A DNA stretch of 64,000 bases from Oscillospiraceae bacterium (GCA_012520505.1 JAAYOC010000021.1:124001-188000); one strand, 5' to 3'; positions 1-9,377 are shown, counted from the first letter of the stretch. Notes: generated from the letters alone by a model not told the origin. Translations and numbers: made by a program.

Positions 1-675
1 AAGATTATGCATAGGCTTTCTAAATCGCAGAAGAAAATGCTCGGTGGTCAGGTGTATGTGGACCACAGGAATAAACGTGGTAATGAGAAAATCTATTATG
101 CAATAGATGCTTTAGCGCACGCGGTCGAAGAAGGGTGCAAGGTTCGCATTCATTACACTAAGCGTAGAATTGAGACGGGGGAACAGCCGAAGAATGAGGA
201 ACATATTTATACCGTCTCACCCTATGCGCTTATTTGGGCGAACGACCATTATTATCTTGTCTGCAACAATGCAAAATATGACAATCTTATGCATTTGCGT
301 ATAGACAAGATAACTTCTGTGGCACCTCTCGATGAGCGTGCGCGTTCACTTAGCGAAGTGTCGCAGTATAAGGGCAAATTTGACGCAGCGGATTATTCTT
401 CAAAAGTGTTTAATATGTTCGCGGGTGAAGAGGAACGTATTATTATTCGTTGCGTGAATTCTCTTTGGGATGCTGTCCGCGATCGATTTGGTGAAGATGT
501 TAGAGTATTTGAGCGCACAGATGATACGTTTACAATTGCGGTTAATGCAGCTGTATCTGAAGGACTTATTTCTTGGATTATGCAATATGGTGAAGATATG
601 GTGGTTGAGAAACCTATATCGCTACGTGAAGCCGTGTTATCTAAAGCTAAGGCTTTGGTGAAGGCTTATGAATAA
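1..675 (+). CDS. WYL-domain transcriptional regulator, 5' end outside the window
   Basis: C-terminal part of a WYL-domain protein. WYL proteins are usually DNA-binding regulators with an N-terminal HTH and a ligand- or nucleic-acid-sensing WYL domain. The frame is open back to base 1 (Lys-Ile precede the first ATG at 7), so the HTH part probably lies upstream. About 30-115 residues after the first Met there is a WYL-like core (VRIHYTKRR, then YTVSPYALIWANDHYYLVC and LRIDKI), followed by a WCX-like C-terminal extension. The stop overlaps the queH start by 8 bp, so the two are probably co-transcribed. Family assignment is good; the regulated target is unknown. Confidence 0.8.
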   Translation, partial: KIMHRLSKSQKKMLGGQVYVDHRNKRGNEKIYYAIDALAHAVEEGCKVRIHYTKRRIETGEQPKNEEHIYTVSPYALIWANDHYYLVCNNAKYDNLMHLRIDKITSVAPLDERARSLSEVSQYKGKFDAADYSSKVFNMFAGEEERIIIRCVNSLWDAVRDRFGEDVRVFERTDDTFTIAVNAAVSEGLISWIMQYGEDMVVEKPISLREAVLSKAKALVKAYE

Positions 676-1288
676 GAACGATGAAAGTAAAAGAAACTAT
701 CAGGCAGAGTTAGAAGAGATCATTGCTTCCCTTTCCAAACAACAAAATTCTAAGCGTCCAACATTGTTATTACACTCGTGTTGTGGACCGTGTTCGTCGT
801 ATGTTTTGGAGTATTTGTCCGGGTATTTCGATATTACTGTTTTGTATTTTAATCCGTGTATTTTTCCGGCGGATGAGTATATGCACAGATTGGAGGTTCA
901 AAAAGATTTAATTAAGCAGATGAATGAAGTGGGCTACGCAATTTCTTTTGTAGGTATGCCTTATGCCTATGAGTCGTTTTTGAAACTGATTGCGGGAACG
1001 GAAAAAGCTTCCGAAGGTGGGGAGCGATGTACTATTTGTTTCAAACAAAGGCTTTCTATGTTAGCATCAAAGGCTTCGATGGACAATTTTGATTATTGTT
1101 GTTCAACTTTGACTGTATCGCCTTACAAAAATGCAGAAGTTATAAATGAAATTGGGGAAAGCTTAACTTCGAAATGGTTGCCATCTGACTTTAAAAAAAA
1201 GGGAGGATATAAACGTTCAATAGAACTCAGTGAAAAATACAGCCTTTACAGGCAAGATTATTGTGGTTGTGAATTTTCTATGAGATAG
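668..1288 (+). CDS. queH: Epoxyqueuosine reductase QueH (DUF208 family)
   Basis: Reduces epoxyqueuosine to queuosine at tRNA position 34, the last step of queuosine synthesis, as the non-cobalamin alternative to QueG. Diagnostic features are the adjacent-cysteine motif HSCCGPCSS near residue 37, the YFNPCIFP segment near residue 60, Cys residues near 120 (GERCTICF) and the C-terminal YCGCEFS motif; these Cys bind an Fe-S cluster and a second metal in characterised QueH. Length of 206 residues is normal for the family. It begins inside the end of the WYL gene. No other queuosine gene is visible nearby. Confidence 0.93.
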   Translation: MNKNDESKRNYQAELEEIIASLSKQQNSKRPTLLLHSCCGPCSSYVLEYLSGYFDITVLYFNPCIFPADEYMHRLEVQKDLIKQMNEVGYAISFVGMPYAYESFLKLIAGTEKASEGGERCTICFKQRLSMLASKASMDNFDYCCSTLTVSPYKNAEVINEIGESLTSKWLPSDFKKKGGYKRSIELSEKYSLYRQDYCGCEFSMR

Positions 1289-1400
1289 CTACAAAAGATA
1301 AGGCTGGCAAATTTTATAATGGAACGAATGCAAAATTTTCAGTATTGCATTTGGGCTATTTAATCAAAAGCAAAAAAACTTTTATAAAAGGAGGGTTACG

Positions 1401-1946
1401 ATGAAAGAGCACAATGAAAAAACTTGTTGTTGCTACTGCGATGAGGACAAACGCGAAGAGTACGAAAAAATTGCGAATGTCATCGACTTCTACAAAGGTA
1501 GAGAAGGTTGCCTAATTCAGGTTCTTCATGCTGCCCAAGAAATTTATGGGTACTTGCCTTTGGAAGTGCAGAAATTTATTGCCGACAAAATGGATTTACA
1601 TTTGTCGGAAGTTTCAGGTGTTGTAACTTTTTATTCTTTCTTCTCAACGAAAGAAAGAGGAAAACACACCCTGAGGGTTTGTATGGGTACCGCTTGTTAT
1701 GTTAGGGGCGGTAAAAAACTGGTCGAAGCTTTAGAGGAGATGCTTAATGTTAAGGCCGGCGAAACTACTGAAGATAAAATGTTTACCTTCGAAATCGCTC
1801 GCTGCATCGGAGCTTGCGGACTGGGACCTGCGGTTATGATTGATGATAAGGTATATAAGCAGGTTAGCCCGGCAAAACTTCGTTCTATCATTGACGAATA
1901 CTACAATGACGAAGAAGAAGAGGAAGAGGGAGGTGGCGAAGAATGA
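1401..1946 (+). CDS. hydC: NuoE/HydC-like [2Fe-2S] subunit of an NAD(P)-linked [FeFe]-hydrogenase
   Basis: Thioredoxin-fold [2Fe-2S] subunit of multimeric [FeFe]-hydrogenases (HydC/HndA/NuoE), which passes electrons between the flavin subunit and the hydrogenase subunit. The four cluster cysteines are visible: CMGTAC near residue 95 and CIGACG near residue 137. The fold signature LIQVLHAAQEIYGYLP near residue 40 is typical. An acidic tail (EEEEEEGGGEE) ends the protein. RBS aaaggaggg precedes ATG 1401. The stop overlaps the next start (ATGATG), so translation is coupled to hydB. First gene of a three-gene operon closed by the terminator after hydA. Confidence 0.93.
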   Translation: MKEHNEKTCCCYCDEDKREEYEKIANVIDFYKGREGCLIQVLHAAQEIYGYLPLEVQKFIADKMDLHLSEVSGVVTFYSFFSTKERGKHTLRVCMGTACYVRGGKKLVEALEEMLNVKAGETTEDKMFTFEIARCIGACGLGPAVMIDDKVYKQVSPAKLRSIIDEYYNDEEEEEEGGGEE

Positions 1947-4900
1947 TGGTCAATACCCTTTCTGATTTGCAAAAGATCAAAGAAGAGTATATTGCCAAGA
2001 TGGATAAATACGAACATATGGTAATGGTTTGTTACGGTACGGGATGTATTTCTGCTAACTGCGGAGCCGTTCGTGACGCTTTGGTGGATGAGTTGGAAAA
2101 ACGCAGCTTGACTGATAAGGTTGCTGTTATTGAAACAGGTTGTATGGGCACTTGTGCCGTTGGTCCTGTTGTTTATGTTTTACCTGACGAAACTTATTAC
2201 ACCGAGATGACTGCTGACAAGATTAGAGAAGTTGTAGATAAACATCTTGTTGGTGGTGTGGCTATTGAAGAATATACTTTCTACGATACCATCAAGAAGA
2301 AGCACATAACTAAAAAGCAAGACGTATCCTTCTTCAAAGATCAGGTGAGAATCGCTCTTCGTAACTGTGGTTTAATTGATATTAACTGTATCAATAGCTA
2401 CATTTCTCGTGACGGCTATGTTGCATTGGCTAAGATCTTAGCTAATGGTGACAGAATGGCAGTTATTGATGAGTTGAAAAAATCCGGTTTACGCGGCCGT
2501 GGCGGCGGCGGTTTCCCTACCGGAGTTAAATGGGAAGCTTGTTATAAAGTTGAATCAGACCAAAAATATATCATTTGTAACGCTGATGAGGGAGATCCTG
2601 GTGCCTTTATGGACTGTTTTGTTTTTGAAGGCGATGCTCACAGCGTTATTGAAGGTATGATGATTGGTGGCTACGCTATTGGTGCTAATCAAGGCGTCGT
2701 TTATATTCGTGCTGAATATCCTGTTGCTATCAGACGTTTGGAAGCAGCTATTAAAATGGCTAGAGAAGCCGGTCTTCTAGGTAAAAATATTATGGGTAGT
2801 GATTTCAACTTTGATATTGAAATCCGTATTGGTGCAGGTGCTTTTGTTTGTGGTGAAGAAACTGCTTTGATGGCTTCTGTTGAAGGACATCGTGGTGAAC
2901 CTAAACAAAAACCGCCATTCCCATTCCAAAAAGGTCTTTTTGGTAAACCTTCAATCATTAACAATGTTGAAACATTCGCCAATGTACCGGCAATTATGCT
3001 TAAAGGTGCTGACTGGTTCCGTCAATACGGTACACCGGAAAGTCCTGGTACTAAGGTTTTTGCTCTTACCGGTAAAATCGTTAACAGTGGTTTAGTTGAA
3101 GTTCCTATGGGCACTTCTCTTGGCGAAGTTATTTATAGCATCGGCGGAGGAATCCCTGATGGCAAGAAATTTAAATCTGCTCAGACCGGTGGTCCATCCG
3201 GTGGTTGTATCACAGTGGATAATATCAATACACCTTTGGAGTATGACAGTTTGTTACGTTTAGGTTCTATGATTGGTTCCGGTGGTTTAATTATCATGGA
3301 TGAAGATACGTGTATGGTCGATACTGCTCGTTTTTACATGGACTTTATTCAGGACGAATCCTGCGGTAAGTGTACTGCTTGTCGTATCGGTACTAAACGT
3401 ATGCTGGAAATTCTGGAAAGAATTACTATAGGTGAAGGTGAAGACGGCGATATCGAAAGATTGGTTGAACTAGGTAATGTTGTTAAAGACACAGCTATGT
3501 GCGGTCTTGGTCAAACTGCTCCTAATCCGGTTCTTTCAACTATCAAGTACTTCCGTAAAGAATATGAAGACCATATTTACAATAAGCATTGTTATGCCGG
3601 AGTATGTTCTGAACTTTACTCCAGTCCTTGTGAGAATACCTGTCCTGCCGGTATTTATATTCCGGGTTATATGTCTTTAATTGCAACCGGAAACTTTATT
3701 GATGCCTATAAACTGATATTCAGGGATAATCCGTTCCCTGGTATCTGTGGTCGTATCTGTACGCATCCTTGTGAAAGTCGTTGTCGTCGTGGTACGGTGG
3801 ACGAGGCAGTTGCAATCTGTGAACTTAAGCGTTTTGCCAGTGACTATGCTTATCAACAGGGATTTCCTGCTGCGGATGAGATTGAAGTAGCCGAACCTAA
3901 CGGTAAAAAGGTTGCTATTGTGGGTGCCGGTCCTTCAGGACTTACTTGCGGTTATTATCTCAGTCGTTTGGGATATGAAGTTGATGTTTATGAAGCAGAA
4001 AGTGTAGGCGGCGGTATCCTAAGATATGGTATCCCTGAATATCGCTTACCTAAGGACATTGTTCAAAAAGAAATTGATATCATTGCCGGCTATGGCGTGA
4101 ATATCATTTACAACACAGCAGTAGGTAAAGATATCAGCTTTGAAGAACTTAGAGAAAAATATGATTCTATCTATATTGCTATTGGTGCTCAACTTGGCCA
4201 GAAATTGGGTGTCGAAGGTGAAAATCTCGAGGGTGTTTATGCAGGCCTTGAATTCCTTAAACGTGTATCTTTGCAAAATGATATTTCCTTTAAGGGTAAA
4301 ACTGTAGCTGTCATTGGTGGTGGTAACTCTGCTATAGACTCTGCTAGAACTGCTCTTAGACTGGGAGCCGATAAGGTTACTATTCTGTATAGAAGAACAC
4401 AAGACGCGATGCCTGCTAATCTTGAAGAAATTCATGAAGCTTTCAAGGAAGGCGTTGAGCTTGTTGAGCTGGTTGCTCCTGTAAGATTCTTGGGTGAAAA
4501 CGGTAAATTAACCAAGGTCGAATGCGTTAAGATGGGTATGAAGGACTTTGATTCCAGTGGCCGTCGCAGAGTTGAAGCTATAGAAGGCAGCAATATTACA
4601 TTTGATGCTGACGTAGCTATTGCTTCTATTAGTCAGGCAATTGATTTGGACTTCACAAAAGGTTCAGACATCCAGCTTTCTAAGAAGAATACGATTATTT
4701 GTGACAGTGATACTCAGTCAACTTCACAGGAAGGCATATTTGCCGGTGGCGATGTATACAGAGGTCCGGATGATGTTGTTTTCGCTATCGCTGATGGTAA
4801 GAAAGCCGCTGCTTCTATTGACCTTTATCTTGGTGGTGAAGGTGTTCTCAATAAGGGTGACGAAGTTGCTATCACTGATTTCCACGAAGAAGACGAGATT

Positions 4901-5038
4901 GTTGAACACAATAGATTCTGTAAAGAATTTTTACCAGTTGAAAAAAGCAAGAATTGCTTTGATGAAGTTAATTTGGGCTATCATAAGCTCAATGCTGTGG
5001 CTGAGTCAATGCGTTGCTTGCGCTGTGACAGGAGGTAG
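1943..5038 (+). CDS. hydB: HydB (NuoF-like) fused to a GltD/NfnB-type FAD-NAD(P) oxidoreductase module
   Basis: 1031 residues. Order: thioredoxin-like [2Fe-2S] domain (about 20-120, CYGTGCISANC and CMGTC); NuoF core with FMN/NADH site (about 130-540, GRGGGGFPTG near 184, ESCGKCTACRIGTKR near 472); then from about 548 a GltD-like module with the Fe-S motif CENTCPAG, FAD Rossmann motif VAIVGAGPSG near 656, a second nucleotide-binding motif VAVIGGGNSAIDSA near 788, and the terminal RCLRCD. Usual HydB proteins are about 600 residues and end in a two-cluster ferredoxin domain; here the flavoprotein module takes that place. The family suggests electron bifurcation or a second pyridine-nucleotide site; which nucleotide it uses cannot be read from sequence. 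Confidence 0.92.
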   Translation: MMVNTLSDLQKIKEEYIAKMDKYEHMVMVCYGTGCISANCGAVRDALVDELEKRSLTDKVAVIETGCMGTCAVGPVVYVLPDETYYTEMTADKIREVVDKHLVGGVAIEEYTFYDTIKKKHITKKQDVSFFKDQVRIALRNCGLIDINCINSYISRDGYVALAKILANGDRMAVIDELKKSGLRGRGGGGFPTGVKWEACYKVESDQKYIICNADEGDPGAFMDCFVFEGDAHSVIEGMMIGGYAIGANQGVVYIRAEYPVAIRRLEAAIKMAREAGLLGKNIMGSDFNFDIEIRIGAGAFVCGEETALMASVEGHRGEPKQKPPFPFQKGLFGKPSIINNVETFANVPAIMLKGADWFRQYGTPESPGTKVFALTGKIVNSGLVEVPMGTSLGEVIYSIGGGIPDGKKFKSAQTGGPSGGCITVDNINTPLEYDSLLRLGSMIGSGGLIIMDEDTCMVDTARFYMDFIQDESCGKCTACRIGTKRMLEILERITIGEGEDGDIERLVELGNVVKDTAMCGLGQTAPNPVLSTIKYFRKEYEDHIYNKHCYAGVCSELYSSPCENTCPAGIYIPGYMSLIATGNFIDAYKLIFRDNPFPGICGRICTHPCESRCRRGTVDEAVAICELKRFASDYAYQQGFPAADEIEVAEPNGKKVAIVGAGPSGLTCGYYLSRLGYEVDVYEAESVGGGILRYGIPEYRLPKDIVQKEIDIIAGYGVNIIYNTAVGKDISFEELREKYDSIYIAIGAQLGQKLGVEGENLEGVYAGLEFLKRVSLQNDISFKGKTVAVIGGGNSAIDSARTALRLGADKVTILYRRTQDAMPANLEEIHEAFKEGVELVELVAPVRFLGENGKLTKVECVKMGMKDFDSSGRRRVEAIEGSNITFDADVAIASISQAIDLDFTKGSDIQLSKKNTIICDSDTQSTSQEGIFAGGDVYRGPDDVVFAIADGKKAAASIDLYLGGEGVLNKGDEVAITDFHEEDEIVEHNRFCKEFLPVEKSKNCFDEVNLGYHKLNAVAESMRCLRCDRR

Positions 5039-5043
5039 TAATA

Positions 5044-6846
5044 ATGATGAATTTGACGATTAACGGCAAACAAGTTACAGCTCCTGATGAAAGTACCATC
5101 CTAGAGGCTTGCAAATATAACGGTATCCATGTGCCAACTCTTTGCTATCAGGAGGGCATTCATCAATTTGGATCGTGCCGAATTTGCGTTGTCGAAGTTG
5201 AAGGGATGAGGAATTTACAAGCTTCCTGCATAGTACCTGCTAAAGAGGGTATGGTTATTAAAACCAATACCAAACGTGTTTTAGATGCACGTAAGGTTAT
5301 GTTTGAGCTTTTAATTTCTGATCATAACAAGGATTGCCTTAGCTGTTCTCGCAACTTAAGTTGTGAATTACAGGCTCTCGGCAAAGAGTTAGGAGTTGAA
5401 ACTTCTCGTTTTGAGGGTGAAAGAATTGATAATGGTATTGATGTTACTCCTGCTTTAACTCGTGACCTTTCCAAGTGTATCCTTTGCCGTCGTTGCGTTA
5501 CTGTTTGTAATGAAGTACAGGGTACCGGTATTCTCAACGCACAAAACCGTGGATTTGATACAGTTATTAGTCCTGCAATGGAACTTCCTATTGGTAGTGT
5601 TAACTGTGCTATGTGCGGACAGTGTACCGTAGTCTGTCCAGTTGGATGCTTAAAAGAAACAGACGCTACTCAGGCAGTATGGACAGCATTAAATGATTCA
5701 CAAAAGCGTGTTATCGTTCAGACTGCACCTGCAGTTCGTGTTGGTATCGGTGAGGAATTCGGTTTACCTTATGGTACTCGTAGTACAGGTCGTTTGGCTG
5801 CTGCACTACGTCGCTTAGGTTTTGATGATGTATTTGATACTAACTGGGCTGCTGACCTTACTATTTTGGAAGAAGGCACAGAGTTCCTCGGTCGTGTTAA
5901 ATCCGCTCTTACCGGCGGAGATGCAGTGTTGCCGATGATTACCAGTTGTTCTCCGGGTTGGATTAAATTTATTGAACATACTTTCCCTGAGGAACTTGAT
6001 CATCTTTCTACATGTAAATCTCCACATACTATGTTCGGTGCAATTCTTAAATCTTACTATGCTAAGAAGATTAATGTTGACCCTAAAGATATCTTTGTGG
6101 TTTCCATTATGCCTTGTGTAGCTAAAAAATTAGAAATAGTTCGTCCGGAAATGCAAAACGACGGTTATCCTAACGTTGATGCGGTACTGACTGTTCGTGA
6201 ACTCGGAGATATGATTAAGACTGCCGGTATTGACTTTGTAAATTTACCAGACGAAGAATTTGACGGACCACTTGGCATGTCAACCGGTGCTGCTGATATA
6301 TTCGGATTAACCGGTGGTGTTATGGAAGCTGCTTTACGTACAGTTTATGAATTAGTAACCGGTCGTGAGCTACCTTTCGAAAAACTCCATGTAACACCTA
6401 TCGTTGGTCTTGACCGAATTAAAGAAGGTACTATCAAGATTGAAAATCCATTACCTGATTACAGTTTCCTTGACGGTGTTGAGGTTAAAGTTGCTGTTAC
6501 CAGTGGTTTGAAGGGCGCTAACATTTTGATGGAACAGATTGCTAACGGAACTTCTCCATATCACTTCATTGAAGTTATGGGTTGTCCTGGTGGATGTATC
6601 ACCGGTGGTGGCCAGCCACGTACTAAAGATATTAATAAGGCAAGGAAAGAACGTTTAGAACAGCTCTATGCTGAAGATGAAAGTAAAGTTCTTAGAAAAT
6701 CTCATGAAAATCCACAACTTCTTGCTTTCTATGAAGAGTGGGGCGAACCTTGTGGTCATGCTTCTCATGAATATTTGCACACACACTACGTGCCACGTGG
6801 CAAATATAATGAATTGACCGATGAATCCTTTGTTATTGAAAAATAG
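5044..6846 (+). CDS. hydA: Catalytic subunit of a multimeric [FeFe]-hydrogenase
   Basis: Catalyses reversible 2H+ + 2e- = H2. Domains: N-terminal [2Fe-2S] (Cys 34, 45, 48, 62), His/Cys-ligated [4Fe-4S] (DHNKDCLSC near 97), two [4Fe-4S] motifs (CILCRRCVTVC; CAMCGQCTVVCPVGC), then the H-domain. H-cluster motifs are L1 TSCSPGW (300-306), L2 MPCVAKKLE (357-365) and L3 EVMGCPGGCITGGGQP (from 510), and the small-subunit tail ends near HTHYVPRGKY. This is the layout of trimeric, often bifurcating, hydrogenases. AGGAGG lies about 9 nt before ATG 5044. H-cluster maturases HydE/F/G are not in this window. Confidence 0.95.
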   Translation: MMNLTINGKQVTAPDESTILEACKYNGIHVPTLCYQEGIHQFGSCRICVVEVEGMRNLQASCIVPAKEGMVIKTNTKRVLDARKVMFELLISDHNKDCLSCSRNLSCELQALGKELGVETSRFEGERIDNGIDVTPALTRDLSKCILCRRCVTVCNEVQGTGILNAQNRGFDTVISPAMELPIGSVNCAMCGQCTVVCPVGCLKETDATQAVWTALNDSQKRVIVQTAPAVRVGIGEEFGLPYGTRSTGRLAAALRRLGFDDVFDTNWAADLTILEEGTEFLGRVKSALTGGDAVLPMITSCSPGWIKFIEHTFPEELDHLSTCKSPHTMFGAILKSYYAKKINVDPKDIFVVSIMPCVAKKLEIVRPEMQNDGYPNVDAVLTVRELGDMIKTAGIDFVNLPDEEFDGPLGMSTGAADIFGLTGGVMEAALRTVYELVTGRELPFEKLHVTPIVGLDRIKEGTIKIENPLPDYSFLDGVEVKVAVTSGLKGANILMEQIANGTSPYHFIEVMGCPGGCITGGGQPRTKDINKARKERLEQLYAEDESKVLRKSHENPQLLAFYEEWGEPCGHASHEYLHTHYVPRGKYNELTDESFVIEK

Positions 6847-6866
6847 CAGGAGAAGGATGTAATTAA

Positions 6867-6906
6867 AGAAACCGAACTCGTTTGAGTTCGGTTTCTGATT
6901 TTTTAT
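6867..6906 (+). terminator. Rho-independent terminator after hydA
   Basis: Perfect 13-bp stem (AGAAACCGAACTC at 6867-6879 pairing with 6884-6896), GTTT loop, then a T-rich run. It closes the hydCBA operon. Confidence 0.9.
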
Positions 6907-7053
6907 TTTTATTTTTTTATTTTCTATTTTATGTTTTTTTATTTTTCTTTATTTTTTTGTTTTTCTATTTTTTCAATTTTTCTGTTTTTTGTTATAGATG
7001 TTTTTAAGCATTTAATTAATTTAACTTACTTAACTTACTTAACTTACTTAACT
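6897..7053. repeat. T-rich low-complexity tract and 9-bp tandem repeat
   Basis: 6897-7005 is almost all T with scattered A/C on the plus strand. It is followed by TTAACTTAC repeated three and a half times (7021-7053). No coding signal. It lies between hydA and the convergent ABC ATPase, which ends unusually early. Confidence 0.8.
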
Positions 7054-7066
7054 ATGTGAAAATTAT

Positions 7067-7585
7067 TTAGCCGTGTGAAACAAGGAGAATGGGTTTTGTT
7101 TTAGCTAATTCCTTTATAAGGTTTTCAGCGAGTTTCTTTGTTTCGTCGTCAAGGCCTGTATAAGGCTCGTCAAGGATATAAAGTTCTGCATCTTTTAAAA
7201 GTGTACGAACGAGTGCTACTCGTCTTTTCTCGCCCCCGGAGAGCTCTGATGGAAGCTTTACGGCTGTGGTGTTGGATATTCCTAGTTTGCTGAGTACATT
7301 TAAAATTTCTTTCTCTGTCTTTTTAGTTGCAATTTCTATATTTTTAACAGCTGAATACCAAGGAAAAAGGCGGTCTTCTTGAAACATAAATGAAATATTT
7401 TTAGGAATATCAACAAACTCACCCTGGTCAGCTGTTTCAAGTCCTGATATAATTCGTAGAATTGTAGTTTTCCCGGAACCTGACGGTCCTTCAATTTTAG
7501 TTATGCCTGTTTGTTTTATTTCAAGGTTGTATCCTTCCAAAACTTTTTGTTTTTCGAAGGATTTGTGAAGGTTTACAAGTTTCAT
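7067..7585 (-). CDS. ABC transporter ATP-binding protein, short (SsuB/ThiZ-like)
   Basis: ATPase of an NMT1/taurine-nitrate-type importer. Walker A is GPSGSGKTT near residue 35, Q-loop FMFQEDRLFPW near 86, ABC signature LSGGEKRR near 115, Walker B ELYILDEPYTGLDD near 134, and the H-loop residue is in the final VSHG. The protein stops directly after the H-loop at 172 residues; relatives commonly run to about 200-250. Downstream DNA is low-complexity, so 3' loss is possible, but all catalytic motifs remain. The start overlaps the permease stop by 4 bp. Confidence 0.88.
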   Translation of the reverse strand: MKLVNLHKSFEKQKVLEGYNLEIKQTGITKIEGPSGSGKTTILRIISGLETADQGEFVDIPKNISFMFQEDRLFPWYSAVKNIEIATKKTEKEILNVLSKLGISNTTAVKLPSELSGGEKRRVALVRTLLKDAELYILDEPYTGLDDETKKLAENLIKELAKTKPILLVSHG

Positions 7586-8337
7586 TTTACTACCTCCACA
7601 TTATATTTTTTTAGAACTGCTCTTGTTGCTTTTTTGATTAGAAAATCAAAGAGTACAGAGAGTAAAATTACAACAGTTGTGTATGCAAACATCTCTGTAG
7701 TTTCTATATAGAATTTGGTTTCCCAAATTTGATTTCCAATTGATGGAATTGTACGACAAATAACTTCAGCTGCTATTCCTGCTTTCCAACAAAGACCGAG
7801 GCCGGAATCAATTGCCGCAGTAATGTATGGGAGTAGGGAAGGAAAATAGAGATGTTTTATTTGTTTTGTGTCATAAAGTTTTGACATCTCTTTTAAATCT
7901 TTGTCGACATTTTTGAGTCCGTTTAGCACATTGCTATACACAATTGGAGTTACCATGAGCATGCAGATGAACATTGGAACAATATCTTTGCCGATAAAGA
8001 TAAGTGCTAAAATTATGAAAGATGCGACCGGAGTAGATTTAATAACGGTTATTATCGGTCTGAAAAAGGCTTCAATCGCCGCAGATTTATAGGCGATGTA
8101 TGCAAAGATTGAAGAGAGAATTGTGCTAATAAAAAAGCCGGCAAGGATTCTTAAAATTGAAAAGCTAATACTCTGCCAAAAAATAAAACTTTTAATAAGT
8201 TCAGGAAATTTGAACAGTACGGATAGAGGAGATACGAAAAGTATCTCCTCATTTATTATCATTGCAACAGCTTGCCAAATGAGAAGCCATAGGCAGATGG
8301 ATACGATATTCTGTTTAGTTGTAGAAGAATTCGTCAT
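7582..8337 (-). CDS. ABC transporter permease (SsuC/ThiX-like)
   Basis: Inner-membrane permease of 251 residues with about six hydrophobic segments (first near 12-30) and the EAA-type cytoplasmic loop around LKEMSKLYDTKQIKHLYFPS, residues 140-160. Order on the minus strand is binding protein, permease, ATPase, with overlapping genes on both sides (22 bp and 4 bp). Substrate cannot be read directly: the family imports sulfonates, nitrate, thiamine precursors and others. Confidence 0.88.
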   Translation of the reverse strand: MTNSSTTKQNIVSICLWLLIWQAVAMIINEEILFVSPLSVLFKFPELIKSFIFWQSISFSILRILAGFFISTILSSIFAYIAYKSAAIEAFFRPIITVIKSTPVASFIILALIFIGKDIVPMFICMLMVTPIVYSNVLNGLKNVDKDLKEMSKLYDTKQIKHLYFPSLLPYITAAIDSGLGLCWKAGIAAEVICRTIPSIGNQIWETKFYIETTEMFAYTTVVILLSVLFDFLIKKATRAVLKKYNVEVVK

Positions 8338-9310
8338 CTGGAAGTTTTCCTCCCACTGAAGCCGGATTTGCTTCGTAAAGAACTTTGAAAAAGCCCATTG
8401 ATTTTTCTTTCATATTTTCCCCGGTGATGCAGACAATGTTACATCTTGGAATAGCTTTTTCTGCGATTTCAACCGAAGGGATGATTGAAAGGTCAACAAT
8501 CTCTTGTGCATTAACTTTTTCAACTGAAGACTTGTAATCTTTTAGGAAGTTTTCTACTGCTTCTTTATTTTTTTCAGCAAATGCAGTGTTAACAATAACG
8601 CATCCCATTACGATTTTACTGTCATCTTTAACAGTTTCCTCCCAAACCCTACCAAGGTCAAGAGCGACTCTCATTTTGTTGTTCTTTGCGAGAACAGCTG
8701 TAACATTTGGTTCAGGAAGCATACAGCAATATGGTTTGTTTGCTACAGCAAATTTTGCAAGGTCTGCATGGTTGTTATAAGTGAAATTGAATTTTACATC
8801 CTTACCAACCTTGAGGCCGTTTGCAGTACAAAGATATGAAAGAATGTATTCCGGTGTTGCTCCTTGTCCACTACAATAAACTGTTCTACCTTTAAGGTCG
8901 GTAATCTTATTTATCTTCTCACCCTGTTCAAGAATATAAAGAACTGAGAGAGTGTTGAGAGCAACAACCTTGATTTTACCTTCTGATTTGTTGTAAATAG
9001 TGGCAGCTACATTGGTTGGAACGGCTGCCATATCGAGTTCACCTTTTAGTACCTTTGGACCGAGTTCTGACGGGTCAGAAGAAATTTCATAGTCATAGTC
9101 ATTTAGATTATCGTCAGATTTAAACATATGAGCCATACCCATTCCCGTAGGACCCATAAGACCGGCAATTTTAACTGTATAACGCTGTGTTGGTGTTTCA
9201 TCTGTAACACCGGGTTGGTTTCCTTGTGGTACAGTTTTATCAGGAATTTTTGTACAACCTATAAGTAGAACGAGTGTTAGTGTGAGTATAAGAGCGAGTA
9301 TTTTTTTCAT
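8315..9310 (-). CDS. NMT1/SsuA-like substrate-binding lipoprotein
   Basis: Extracellular binding protein of the importer. It has an N-terminal signal peptide (MKKILALILTLTLVLLIGC) with lipobox LIGC, then a periplasmic-binding fold: VKIAGLMGPTGMGMAHM, and a repeated-lobe region with DLKGRTVYCSGQGATPEYIL. ATG 9310 is chosen because GAGGTGA lies 5-6 nt before it; an in-frame GTG at 9319 falls inside that RBS. It lies 67 bp downstream of ackA and may be co-transcribed with it. Ligand unknown. Confidence 0.87.
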   Translation of the reverse strand: MKKILALILTLTLVLLIGCTKIPDKTVPQGNQPGVTDETPTQRYTVKIAGLMGPTGMGMAHMFKSDDNLNDYDYEISSDPSELGPKVLKGELDMAAVPTNVAATIYNKSEGKIKVVALNTLSVLYILEQGEKINKITDLKGRTVYCSGQGATPEYILSYLCTANGLKVGKDVKFNFTYNNHADLAKFAVANKPYCCMLPEPNVTAVLAKNNKMRVALDLGRVWEETVKDDSKIVMGCVIVNTAFAEKNKEAVENFLKDYKSSVEKVNAQEIVDLSIIPSVEIAEKAIPRCNIVCITGENMKEKSMGFFKVLYEANPASVGGKLPDDEFFYN

Positions 9311-9377
9311 AATTGTCACCTCAGTTTTGTGATTTTGATTTATTTTAGTAACTTATTTTAGATTTGTTATAAGTCTA

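Noticed and set aside
1289..1400. Redox (Rex) operator upstream of the hydrogenase operon
   Set aside because: No TTGTTAA-type palindrome is present; only a weak TATAAT without a good -35.
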